Source: Lachnospiraceae bacterium UBA3850 | GTDB lineage: Bacteria; Bacillota; Clostridia; Lachnospirales; Lachnospiraceae | Direction: 5' to 3' | Assembly: GCA_002392655.1 (NCBI GenBank) | Contig: DGHK01000059.1 | Location: 1 to 62,447, forward strand | Length of the DNA stretch: 62,447 nucleotides | Part shown: piece by piece, positions 43,026 through 51,588 of the stretch | Position numbering within the stretch: position 1 is the first letter of the stretch | Layout: each line of letters starts with the position of its first letter | Position numbers and translations under genes: made by a program | The notes under the pieces: generated by a model | The model's input: the letters and a program-made list of their open reading frames with translations, nothing else | Told to the model about the DNA's origin: nothing | Databases searched by the model: none

Positions 43026-44750
43026 ATGATTACTATTCGAAATATAAAAATGAAAATCGGATATACAGAAGATGATCTGATAAGAGTGATCATAAAAAAA
43101 CTTCGTACTGACAGCTTCAAGTATAAGATAATAAAAGAATCTCTTGACTCAAGGAATCATAATGATATACATTATCTGCTGACTGTTGGTGTTTTTTGTG
43201 AGAATGAAAAGAAAGTTTTGAATTCTGTTCACGATAAAAATATTATGTTAACAAATGAGAGAAAATACTGTTTTCCTCATATAATTAACACTGAGGTTAG
43301 AGAGTTTTTAGATGATGCACCCGAGTTTCGACCGGTAATTATCGGAGCCGGTCCTGCAGGTTATTTTGCTGCAATTAAGCTTTGCGATGCCGGCTTCAGA
43401 CCGATTATTCTTGAACGTGGGCATTCAGTTGAAAAACGAGTTGAGGATGTTAATGCTTTCTGGAAGGATTCTAAGCTTAATCTTGAATCTAACGTCTGCT
43501 ACGGTGAAGGCGGAGCAGGAACCTTCTCAGATGGAAAGCTGAATACCGGAAACAAGGATAAAGCTGGTTATTTTAAAGAGGTTCTTGAAACCTTTGTAAG
43601 ATTCGGAGCTGATGAGTCTGTAGCGTACAAGGCTAAGCCTCATATAGGAACAGACCAGCTGCGTTTTATACTTATCAATATGAGAAACTATATACTTTCT
43701 CATGGCGGAGATATACGGTTTGGTCATAAGCTTTTGGGTATAACACATGAAACCGAGATAAGTACATTTGGCTATGAATCAGAGCTCCCTATTTATGAGC
43801 TTGATATTGCTGCTGAGGATGGTTTAGATGATTCAGGTGAGAAGCTTTATCATATAAAGACTCATGGTTTGATCCTGGCAATAGGTCATAGTGCGAGGGA
43901 TACTTATGAGATGCTCGATTCTCGTGGCTTTACTATGGAACGTAAGTCCTTTGCTATGGGTGTAAGAGTTGAGCATAAGAGTGAGACTATAAATAAAGCT
44001 ATGTATGGTGAGAATTATCTCAAGCATTATGGCGATGGTCTTCCAAATGCTGATTATAAGCTTGTTTATCATACAGCGGGTGGAAGGGATGTTTTCTCAT
44101 TTTGTATGTGTCCGGGCGGATATGTAGTTAATTCCGCCACTGAAGAGGACAGCATAGTAATAAATGGAATGAGCTATAGCGGACGTTCTGGAGAGAATTC
44201 AAACTCAGCTATTGTTGTGAGTGTAACGCCTGATGATTTTCCGGGTGATGATGTACTTGCCGGAGCAGAGCTTCAAAGAAGGCTTGAAAGGACTGCTTAT
44301 AAAGAAGGAAACGGAAGTATTCCGCTTCAGTTATATGGCGATTTTGCAGATGGAAAATTATCAGAGAAGCTTGGAAGTATAAGTCCTGAGATAAAAGGAA
44401 GTTGGAGCTTTGCTGATCTGAGAAAGGTTCTTCCTGATTATATGACAGAATCGATTATAGAGGCCATGAAGTATTACGGGACAAGAATTAAAGGCTTTGA
44501 TGACAGAGATACTGTAATTACAGCGATTGAATCAAGAACTAGCTCGCCTGTGAGAATTCTCAGAAACAAGGATGATATGATGTGTACCTGCTTTCCGGGG
44601 ATAATTCCATCAGGTGAAGGAGCAGGATATGCTGGTGGAATCACATCTGCTGCGGCTGATGGTATTAAATCAGCTGAGGCGATGTCTGAATATCTTGTGG
44701 ATGATTTGATTGAATGCTACAAGGCTTATGAAACAGCTAAATATTTATAG
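43026..44750 (+). CDS. FAD-dependent dehydrogenase (COG2509)
   Basis: 574 aa. An N-terminal domain of about 95 residues precedes the Rossmann motif VIIGAGPAGYFAAIKL. Further motifs are CYGEGGAGTFSDGKLNTG, HIGTDQLRFIL, GVRVEHKSETINKAMYG and the C-terminal PSGEGAGYAGGITSAAADGIKSAE. COG2509 proteins are widespread in Clostridia without a proven reaction. No ribosome site is obvious before the ATG. proB follows 18 bases after its stop, counted to the corrected proB start. Confidence 0.87.
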   Translation: MITIRNIKMKIGYTEDDLIRVIIKKLRTDSFKYKIIKESLDSRNHNDIHYLLTVGVFCENEKKVLNSVHDKNIMLTNERKYCFPHIINTEVREFLDDAPEFRPVIIGAGPAGYFAAIKLCDAGFRPIILERGHSVEKRVEDVNAFWKDSKLNLESNVCYGEGGAGTFSDGKLNTGNKDKAGYFKEVLETFVRFGADESVAYKAKPHIGTDQLRFILINMRNYILSHGGDIRFGHKLLGITHETEISTFGYESELPIYELDIAAEDGLDDSGEKLYHIKTHGLILAIGHSARDTYEMLDSRGFTMERKSFAMGVRVEHKSETINKAMYGENYLKHYGDGLPNADYKLVYHTAGGRDVFSFCMCPGGYVVNSATEEDSIVINGMSYSGRSGENSNSAIVVSVTPDDFPGDDVLAGAELQRRLERTAYKEGNGSIPLQLYGDFADGKLSEKLGSISPEIKGSWSFADLRKVLPDYMTESIIEAMKYYGTRIKGFDDRDTVITAIESRTSSPVRILRNKDDMMCTCFPGIIPSGEGAGYAGGITSAAADGIKSAEAMSEYLVDDLIECYKAYETAKYL

Positions 44751-44768
44751 AATAAAATGGAGCGAAAA

Positions 44769-45623
44769 ATGGATATCAGAGAAACATTAAAAGACAAAAG
44801 AAGAATAGTAATAAAGGTTGGTTCATCATCACTGATTCATCCGGAAACCGGTGATCTGGATCTGGTCAAGCTCGAAAAGCTTGTACGTATCATGAGTGAT
44901 ATAAAGAATCAGGGGAAGGATGTAATACTTGTTTCCTCCGGTGCCATATCAGTCGGAAGAAGAATGCTCGGGCTTACCAAGAAGCCTGAGGTGCTTTCAA
45001 TGAAGCAGGCTTGTGCCGCTCTCGGTCAGGGTGAGCTTATGATGATCTATCAGAAGCTTTTCTCAGAATATAATCATAAGGCTGCACAGGTACTTCTTAC
45101 ATTTGACGTTATTACCTCTGATGAGAGAAGAAAGAATGCAGAGAATACGCTTAAGCAGCTTATTGATCTTGACATAATTCCTATCGTAAATGAGAATGAT
45201 ACAGTTGCCATAGAGGAAATTGAGTTTGGTGACAACGATACACTTTCAGCTATAGTATCTACTCTTATCGGGGCTGATCTTCTGATAATGCTTACTGATA
45301 TAGACGGCTTCTATACGGATGATCCTAAGAAGAATCCTAATGCTAAGAGACTTTCGGTTATTGAGCATGTTGATGATTCTCTGAAGGATATGGCAAAGGG
45401 CTCAGGTTCTACCTACGGTACAGGCGGTATGTATACCAAGGTTGCCGCTGCTGAGATTGCGTGTCATGCAGGAGCTGATCTGGCTATACTTTCATCTACA
45501 GATCTCAATCTTATAGTTCGCCTGCTAAATGGAAAGGATGTTGGAACGCTCTTTGTAAGCGATACATCTACACAGTTCGATATAATGGACTATATAGTAA
45601 ATAAAAAATACCTTGAGAATTAA
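44769..45623 (+). CDS. proB: Glutamate 5-kinase (no PUA domain)
   Basis: 284 aa from ATG 44769, 6 bases after GGAG; the in-frame ATG 12 bases earlier lacks a site. Amino-acid kinase motifs are VIKVGSSSL, VSSGAISVGRRML, PIVNENDTVA, FGDNDTLSAIVSTLIGADLL and GTGGMYTKVAAA. It phosphorylates glutamate for proline synthesis. It ends before the C-terminal PUA domain of E. coli ProB, as in many Firmicutes. proA, usually next, is not in the window. Confidence 0.94.
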   Translation: MDIRETLKDKRRIVIKVGSSSLIHPETGDLDLVKLEKLVRIMSDIKNQGKDVILVSSGAISVGRRMLGLTKKPEVLSMKQACAALGQGELMMIYQKLFSEYNHKAAQVLLTFDVITSDERRKNAENTLKQLIDLDIIPIVNENDTVAIEEIEFGDNDTLSAIVSTLIGADLLIMLTDIDGFYTDDPKKNPNAKRLSVIEHVDDSLKDMAKGSGSTYGTGGMYTKVAAAEIACHAGADLAILSSTDLNLIVRLLNGKDVGTLFVSDTSTQFDIMDYIVNKKYLEN

Positions 45624-45639
45624 ACGGGAGATTTTTAAT

Positions 45640-46686
45640 ATGGAAGGAACAGGGCTCGTACTTTCCGGCGGTGGTGGAAAGGGTATATATCAGGTCGGTA
45701 TGTTAAAGGCTCTTGCAGAAGCAGGAAAGCTTGATGATGTAGTTGCCGTTTCGGGAACCTCTATAGGCTGTGTAAATGCCATACTTTTTGCTGAGGGAAT
45801 TGCCGAGGGAAAGTCAGAAACTTCAAACGGACTGGCTCATGCTATAGAACAGATGGAGCAGGTCTGGAATGAGACGGACTACGGTGTTTTCTTTAATATT
45901 GACTATAAGGCGCTTAAGGCCGGTGATTTACATTTCTCAAGAAATTCAACTATCGACCTTATGGATGAGTATATCAATTATTCTTTCTTCGATAATTCAA
46001 ACGATATGCAGATCATGCCTATGTACTGTGCGGTTGCAAAGTGCCCTCCGGAGGTTCAGTCCTCAGAAGAGATAACAAATGAGGAGCTTAAGCTGCTCAC
46101 CAATAGAGAGGAAGCAGTATATAGAAATTATGAGCTTAAGTATCTTGACTTCATGGGAAAGGATAAAGAATATGTAAGAAATGCAGTGCTTGCATCAACG
46201 GCGCTTCCTGTTATCTATAAGCCTGTTTCGATGAATGGTGAGCTTTATATAGATGGCGGTGTCAGAGATAATGTTCCTATCAAGCCGCTCTATGATATGG
46301 GACTTAGAAAGTTTATAGTTATTGAGCTTAGCAGCAGAAGCTTTGCTGCTTTTGATAAATTTCCTGATGCTGAGTTCGTAAGTATATATCCAAGCAGAAG
46401 TCTGGGCGGTTTGTTTGGTGGAACAATGTGTTTTGACAAAGAAGATCTGGCTATTAAGAAGGAGCTTGGTTACAGAGACGGAAAACGTTATCTGAAGACA
46501 AGGTTTGAAAAGGATGAATATTTTATCTCTTTGGAGCCGGCTATGGCAGAAAGAGATTTTCAGGATATACTCAAGCAGAGACAGTTTCAGAAAACATATG
46601 ATTCATTAAATAATGATATAAGTGGCAGATTTGATTATATAAATAAATTGGAGGAATCACTGGATGGGCATTTTAAAGAATCTTGA
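45640..46686 (+). CDS. Patatin-like phospholipase
   Basis: 348 aa from ATG 45640, 9 bases after GGGAG. Patatin motifs: oxyanion loop GGGGKG (10-15), nucleophile elbow GTSIG with Ser41, and the catalytic Asp in YIDGGVRDNVPI. It has no signal peptide, so a cytoplasmic or peripheral acyl hydrolase acting on membrane lipids is likely. The 3' end overlaps pepD by 23 bases. Confidence 0.88.
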   Translation: MEGTGLVLSGGGGKGIYQVGMLKALAEAGKLDDVVAVSGTSIGCVNAILFAEGIAEGKSETSNGLAHAIEQMEQVWNETDYGVFFNIDYKALKAGDLHFSRNSTIDLMDEYINYSFFDNSNDMQIMPMYCAVAKCPPEVQSSEEITNEELKLLTNREEAVYRNYELKYLDFMGKDKEYVRNAVLASTALPVIYKPVSMNGELYIDGGVRDNVPIKPLYDMGLRKFIVIELSSRSFAAFDKFPDAEFVSIYPSRSLGGLFGGTMCFDKEDLAIKKELGYRDGKRYLKTRFEKDEYFISLEPAMAERDFQDILKQRQFQKTYDSLNNDISGRFDYINKLEESLDGHFKES

Positions 46687-48139
46687 ACCGGGAAAGGTGT
46701 TTGAATATTTTGAAGAGATCTGTTCTATTCCACATGGTTCAAGGGATACGGATAAGATGACAGAATATCTCGTTGGCTTTGCCAAAAAGTTTGGACTTGA
46801 GTCTATAAGAGATGATAGGGGAAATGTAATTATTTTCAAGGATGCTAGTGGAACAAATGTGACAGAGCCAGTAATCCTCCAGGGACATATTGATATGGTA
46901 TGCGAGAAGGAGGATGATTGTGACATCGATTTCTTAAATGATGGACTTAAGCTTATGATTCAGGATGGCTTCGTTACAGCAGATGGAACAACACTTGGTG
47001 CCGATGACGGAATTGGTGTTGCTTATATGCTTGCGCTTCTTGCTGATGACTCTATAGTTCATCCACCTCTTGAATGTGTATTTACCGTAGATGAAGAGAT
47101 AGGTATGCTCGGAGCTGAGGTTCTGGATATGTCTGTATTGAACGGTAAAAAGATGTTAAACATCGATTCCGAGGTGGAAGGTAATTTTGTCGTTTCGTGT
47201 GCCGGTGGTGCGATTGCAATGCCTAGCTTTCCGATAATCAGAAGAGGAGCGCAGGGTGAGCGTTGCAAAATAGTTATCTCAGGCCTGATAGGCGGTCATT
47301 CAGGTGTCGAGGTGCAAATGGGAAGAGCTAACTCGAATGTTCTTATGGCCTCACTGTTAAAGGAACTTCTATATCTAGACGATAGTCTCAGAATTGTAGC
47401 TGTTGATGGAGGTTTCAAGGACAATGCATTTCCTATAAAAACAACTGCTGTTATTGTCACAAAGAATGCCGGTCTTATTGAAGGCGAGATAGATACAGTC
47501 TTCGGAAATATCATTTCCGATTATTCCGAAACTGATCCTGATATCAAAATAAGCTTTGAAAGAATAGCTACAGGATCAGAAGAATACGAAGCGCTTACTG
47601 ATGTTCAGAAGGCTTATCCACTTGATGAGATGAACAATCTGTCCTTTATTATGGCTTTTGAATCTCTTCCGAATGGTATACAGGCTATGTGTCCGGATGA
47701 TACATCTCAGGTCCAGACATCTCTTAATCTGGGAATTTTAAATACAAGCGATGATAAGATTGATTTGTCATATTGTGTGAGAAGCTCTGTGAATAGTGAT
47801 AAGGAGAAGCTTCTTCAGGATATTGAAGATATAACCAGATCTGCTGGCGGAGAAATGAGTGTTGAGGGTGTTTATCCTGGATGGGCTTATGATCCCGATT
47901 CTGAGCTTACGAAGATAATGTGCGATACCTACAAAGAAATGTATGGCAAGGAAGCTGTGATCGAGATGATTCATGCAGGTGTTGAGTGTGGATTCTTCGC
48001 GGACAGGATAGAAGGGTTGGAGACTATATCCTTTGGACCAAACATATATGATATTCATACATTTAGAGAAAAGCTCGATATAGAGAGCACAAAGAGAGTA
48101 TGGGATTATATAAAAGAGGTTTTGAAAAAGCTTAGCTAA
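46664..48139 (+). CDS. pepD: Aminoacyl-histidine dipeptidase (M20 family)
   Basis: 491 aa. PepD/M20C features: the metal ligands in ILQGHIDMVCEK and TLGADDGIGVAYMLALL, the catalytic Glu in FTVDEEIGMLGAE, a lid-domain GGHSGVEVQMGRANS, and the final metal His in the FGPNIYDIHTFREKLDI block. It splits Xaa-His dipeptides such as carnosine in the cytosol. GGAGG precedes the ATG inside the patatin gene. Confidence 0.93.
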   Translation: MGILKNLEPGKVFEYFEEICSIPHGSRDTDKMTEYLVGFAKKFGLESIRDDRGNVIIFKDASGTNVTEPVILQGHIDMVCEKEDDCDIDFLNDGLKLMIQDGFVTADGTTLGADDGIGVAYMLALLADDSIVHPPLECVFTVDEEIGMLGAEVLDMSVLNGKKMLNIDSEVEGNFVVSCAGGAIAMPSFPIIRRGAQGERCKIVISGLIGGHSGVEVQMGRANSNVLMASLLKELLYLDDSLRIVAVDGGFKDNAFPIKTTAVIVTKNAGLIEGEIDTVFGNIISDYSETDPDIKISFERIATGSEEYEALTDVQKAYPLDEMNNLSFIMAFESLPNGIQAMCPDDTSQVQTSLNLGILNTSDDKIDLSYCVRSSVNSDKEKLLQDIEDITRSAGGEMSVEGVYPGWAYDPDSELTKIMCDTYKEMYGKEAVIEMIHAGVECGFFADRIEGLETISFGPNIYDIHTFREKLDIESTKRVWDYIKEVLKKLS

Positions 48140-48149
48140 TGAGGTTGTT

Positions 48150-49013
48150 ATGTTTTTAAGTATATTAGATAAGGGGATATTTGACCCGGATGGTCTGAAG
48201 GACTGGCTGCAGAATAAAGGACTGAGCGTGGTTGATTATCTGATCAAGCTTGTACTTGCTGTTATTATATATTTCATTATCAGCAAGATTCTTAAAATGG
48301 TGATTGCTAAGATACAGACCAGACTGGATAAAAGAGGCGTGGATCATATAGCAAGTCATTTCATACTCAGTCTGCTCAAATATGCTGCCCTGGTTTTTGT
48401 TATTGTAACTATTATTATACAACTGCATATTGTTGAGGCTGCATCTATTGCTGCACTTATTGCTTCAGCAGGTGTCGGAATTTCACTTGCTATGCAGGGG
48501 GCGCTTTCCAACTTTGCAGGTGGAATTCTTCTTTTGGTAATAAAGCCATTTAAGAAGGGGGACTATATAGTCATTACAGATAAGAATGTTGAGGGTGTTG
48601 TTGAGCTTATAGAGATATACTACACGACAATAAAGACTGTTTATGGAGAGACAGTCAAGATTCCGAATTCGCAGCTTACCAATAACAGTGTTTTGAATAA
48701 AAGCGCTGATTCTCTGAGAGCACTAGTTGTTTATACCGGAGTTTCATATGATACCGATATTGAGAAGGCAAAGGAAGTTCTTGAAAAGCTTACAAAGGAT
48801 GAGCTTGGAGATGTTGAAAGCAGTATTTCGGTTTTTGTTGACGAGCTTTCAGAAAGCTCAGTTAAGCTTGGGGTATTTATAATGGTTCCTATAGATAGAT
48901 ATCTCAGCTTAAAGAGAAGCATAAATGAAAGAATTATAAAAGATTTCAGAGAAAATGGTATAGTTATTCCTTATAACAAGTTAGATGTTCACCTGGTAGA
49001 AGGTAACAAGTGA
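48150..49013 (+). CDS. mscS: Small-conductance mechanosensitive channel (MscS)
   Basis: 287 aa. Three TM segments cover about residues 25-125; the pore-lining TM3 reads ASIAALIASAGVGISLAMQGALSNF in pieces with its Ala/Gly repeat, followed by the beta domain (GDYIVITDKNVEGVVELIEIYYT) and a C-terminal alpha/beta cage (VSYDTDIEKAKEVLEKL). It releases solutes on hypo-osmotic shock. It lies 10 bases after pepD and is the last gene before a long terminator hairpin. Confidence 0.93.
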   Translation: MFLSILDKGIFDPDGLKDWLQNKGLSVVDYLIKLVLAVIIYFIISKILKMVIAKIQTRLDKRGVDHIASHFILSLLKYAALVFVIVTIIIQLHIVEAASIAALIASAGVGISLAMQGALSNFAGGILLLVIKPFKKGDYIVITDKNVEGVVELIEIYYTTIKTVYGETVKIPNSQLTNNSVLNKSADSLRALVVYTGVSYDTDIEKAKEVLEKLTKDELGDVESSISVFVDELSESSVKLGVFIMVPIDRYLSLKRSINERIIKDFRENGIVIPYNKLDVHLVEGNK

Positions 49014-49052
49014 TAAAAAGGTTAAATAAAACTTTGAAATCTTAAAAAACAT

Positions 49053-49098
49053 TAACTCGGTTTACTAAAGGTTAGCTTTATTAAACCGAGTTATTTTA
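49053..49098 (+). terminator. Long hairpin between mscS and hyd promoter
   Basis: TAACTCGGTTTA (49053-49064) and TAAACCGAGTTA (49082-49093), a 12-bp perfect stem. It continues after a C-T mismatch with TAAAG (49066-49070)/CTTTA (49076-49080) and a GTTAG loop. It is followed by TTTTAG. It probably terminates mscS, but it also lies directly over the -35 position of the hyd promoter and could serve as an operator. Confidence 0.72.
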
Positions 49099-49099
49099 G

Positions 49100-49158
49100 T
49101 ATAATGTTTTTGTATGCAATATATTATAAAAGGGTGCAAATATGATTGTTTATTGCAC
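49100..49158 (+). promoter_or_regulatory. hydCBA promoter region
   Basis: TATAAT (49100-49105) has only a poor -35 (TTTATT, 49077-49082) inside the preceding hairpin, suggesting an activator or regulated promoter. Downstream is an inverted repeat GTGCAA (49134-49139)/TTGCAC (49153-49158), 13 bases apart. No Rex-like TTGTTAA-N4-TTAACAA site is present. Confidence 0.5.
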
Positions 49159-49187
49159 TGAAAATAACATAAGAAAGGGGCTGCAAT

Positions 49188-49673
49188 ATGAGCAAGTTGA
49201 ATGCTGCTGCGGTAGCACAAATCGAGGAAATCTGCGATAGATACGCAGAAGAGAAGACTCCTCTAATGATGATACTGAGTGACATCCAGAATGAGTATGG
49301 CTACATACCTCTCGATGTTCAGGAACTCGTATCAAAGAAGACCGGTATCTCGGTTGCTGAGATCTACGGAGTTGTTACATTTTATTCATTCTTTTCTCTT
49401 ACACCAAAGGGAAAGTATGTTATTGGATGTTGTCTTGGTACAGCATGCTATGTTAAGGGTGCTCAGAACGTTATTGATAAGTTCTCAGAACTCCTTAAGA
49501 TCGCGCCTGGTGAGACTTCAGAGGATGGACTGTTTACACTTGATGCACTTAGATGTATCGGTGCATGCGGTATAGCACCTGCTGTTTCAATTAACGGTAA
49601 GGTTTATCCTAAGGTTCAGGTTGGACAGGTTCCGGAGATTATTGAAAGCTATAGACAGGCTGCAAACGCTTAG
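49188..49673 (+). CDS. hydC: [FeFe]-hydrogenase/NADH dehydrogenase 24-kDa subunit (HydC/NuoE-like)
   Basis: 161 aa. The thioredoxin-like [2Fe-2S] domain uses four cysteines: GCCLGTACYVKGAQ and LRCIGACGIAP. The N-terminal helical bundle includes ILSDIQNEYGYIPLDVQELVS. With HydB and HydA it should form the cytoplasmic trimer that couples NADH and reduced ferredoxin oxidation to H2 production (electron bifurcation/confurcation). AAGGGGC lies before the ATG. hydB follows after 18 bases. Confidence 0.92.
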   Translation: MSKLNAAAVAQIEEICDRYAEEKTPLMMILSDIQNEYGYIPLDVQELVSKKTGISVAEIYGVVTFYSFFSLTPKGKYVIGCCLGTACYVKGAQNVIDKFSELLKIAPGETSEDGLFTLDALRCIGACGIAPAVSINGKVYPKVQVGQVPEIIESYRQAANA

Positions 49674-49691
49674 AAAGGAAGGGAATGAGAT

Positions 49692-51575
49692 ATGATAGAT
49701 AATATTCAGACTTTTGAAGAGTGCTCATCCACTTGCACTAAGTGTTTGGATGACAAGCTTGCCGGCACAGACGGTAAGAGACATATCGTTCTTTGTGGAG
49801 GTACTGGATGTCTTTCAAGTAACTCTATGGAGATCAAAGAGAAATTCGAGAAGCTTCTCGAGGAAAAAGGACTTGCTGATAAAGCAACTGTTAACATCGT
49901 AGGATGTTTTGGTTTCTGTTCACAGGGACCTTTCGTAAAGATCTATCCTGAAGATACACTTTATCGTATGGTTTCTATCGACGATGTTGAGGAAATCATT
50001 GATACAGATATCGTTGGCGGAAATATCGTAGAGAGACTTCTCTATGTTGATCCTGCTACAGGAGAGAAGGTAACAAAGCAGGATGATATCAACTTCTACA
50101 AGAAGCAGCGTCGTGTTGCTCTTCATGGATGTGGTGTTATCAATCCTGAGGATATCAACGAAGCTCTCGGTATGGGTGCATTCCAGGGACTTAAGAAGGC
50201 TCTTTCAATGACACCGGAAGAGGTAGTTGATGAAGTACTTAAGTCAGGACTTCGTGGACGTGGAGGCGGTGGCTTCCCATCAGGACGTAAGTGGATGTTC
50301 GCACAGAAGTCAGCTGGCGATGAGAAGTATGTAGTATGTAACGGTGATGAGGGTGATCCAGGTGCATTTATGGATCGTTCTATCCTTGAGGGTAACCCAC
50401 TTGGAGTTATCGAGGGTATGATGATCGCCGGTTATGCAATTGGTGCTCAGAACGGATATTTCTATGTTCGTGCAGAGTATCCTATCGCAGTAAACAGACT
50501 TAAACTTGCTATCAAGCAGGCTCGTGAGATGGGTCTCCTTGGTGAAAATATAATGGGAACAGGCTTCAGCTTTGATTGTCATATCAGACTTGGTGCCGGT
50601 GCATTCGTTTGTGGTGAGGAAACAGCCCTCCTTAACTCAATCGAAGGTAAGCGTGGTATGCCTAGACCAAGACCTCCATTCCCTGCAGTTAAGGGACTTT
50701 GGGAGAAGCCAACTATCGTTAATAACGTTGAGTCACTTGCTTGCGTTCCATTTATCCTTAGAGAAGGTGCTGACGAGTTTGCTAAGGTTGGTACAGAAGG
50801 ATCAAAGGGAACCAAGGTATTCGCTCTTGGTGGAAAGGTTAACAACGTAGGACTTGTAGAGGTTCCTATGGGAACAACTCTTCGTGAGCTTATATATGAT
50901 ATCGGTGGTGGAATTCCTAACGGAAAGAAGTTCAAGGCTATTCAGACAGGTGGTCCTTCAGGTGGATGTCTGACAGAAGAGTTCCTTGATGAGCCTATCG
51001 ATTTCGATAACCTGGTACAGAAGGGATCTATGATGGGTTCCGGTGGTGCTATCGTTATGGATGAAGATAACTGTATGGTTGACGTTGCTAAGTTCTATAT
51101 GGAGTTCATTTGTGACGAGTCATGTGGTAAGTGTTCACCTTGCCGTATTGGTACAAAGAGAATCCTTGAGATACTTACAAAGATCACAGAGGGTAAGGGA
51201 ACAATGGAAGATCTTGAGACTCTTGAAGAGCTCAGCAAGACAATCCAGACTAACTCACTTTGTGCTCTTGGACAGACAGCAGCTAACCCTGTTAATTCAA
51301 CACTTAAGCATTTCAGAGATGAGTATATCGCTCATATCGTTGATAAGAAGTGTCCTGCTCATGTATGTAAGAACCTTATGCAGTATAAGATTGACAAGGA
51401 TAAGTGCGTAGGCTGTGGTCTTTGTGCTAAGAATTGTCCTGCAAGCTGCATCACTCAGACAGATTATATCGCTGAGGGTCATAAGCTTGCATCATATGAG
51501 ATCGATCCTGAGAAGTGCGTAAAGTGCGGACTTTGTATGAGTAACTGTAGACTTAGTGCTATTTCAAAAGAATAA
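49692..51575 (+). CDS. hydB: Hydrogenase flavoprotein subunit (HydB/NuoF-like)
   Basis: 627 aa. Domains in order: N-terminal thioredoxin-like [2Fe-2S] region (GGTGCLSSNSMEIKEK; CFGFCSQGP), the NuoF FMN/NADH site (GLRGRGGGGFPSGRKW; CNGDEGDPGAFMDRSI; RAEYPIAVNRL), an SLBB domain, the N3-type [4Fe-4S] site ESCGKCSPCRIGTKR, and two C-terminal ferredoxin clusters (CVGCGLCAKNCP; CVKCGLCMSNCR). The architecture matches T. maritima HydB and not respiratory NuoF, which lacks the ferredoxin tail. It is the NAD(H)- and flavin-binding bifurcating subunit. Confidence 0.94.
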   Translation: MIDNIQTFEECSSTCTKCLDDKLAGTDGKRHIVLCGGTGCLSSNSMEIKEKFEKLLEEKGLADKATVNIVGCFGFCSQGPFVKIYPEDTLYRMVSIDDVEEIIDTDIVGGNIVERLLYVDPATGEKVTKQDDINFYKKQRRVALHGCGVINPEDINEALGMGAFQGLKKALSMTPEEVVDEVLKSGLRGRGGGGFPSGRKWMFAQKSAGDEKYVVCNGDEGDPGAFMDRSILEGNPLGVIEGMMIAGYAIGAQNGYFYVRAEYPIAVNRLKLAIKQAREMGLLGENIMGTGFSFDCHIRLGAGAFVCGEETALLNSIEGKRGMPRPRPPFPAVKGLWEKPTIVNNVESLACVPFILREGADEFAKVGTEGSKGTKVFALGGKVNNVGLVEVPMGTTLRELIYDIGGGIPNGKKFKAIQTGGPSGGCLTEEFLDEPIDFDNLVQKGSMMGSGGAIVMDEDNCMVDVAKFYMEFICDESCGKCSPCRIGTKRILEILTKITEGKGTMEDLETLEELSKTIQTNSLCALGQTAANPVNSTLKHFRDEYIAHIVDKKCPAHVCKNLMQYKIDKDKCVGCGLCAKNCPASCITQTDYIAEGHKLASYEIDPEKCVKCGLCMSNCRLSAISKE

Positions 51576-51588
51576 GGAGGTAACTACT

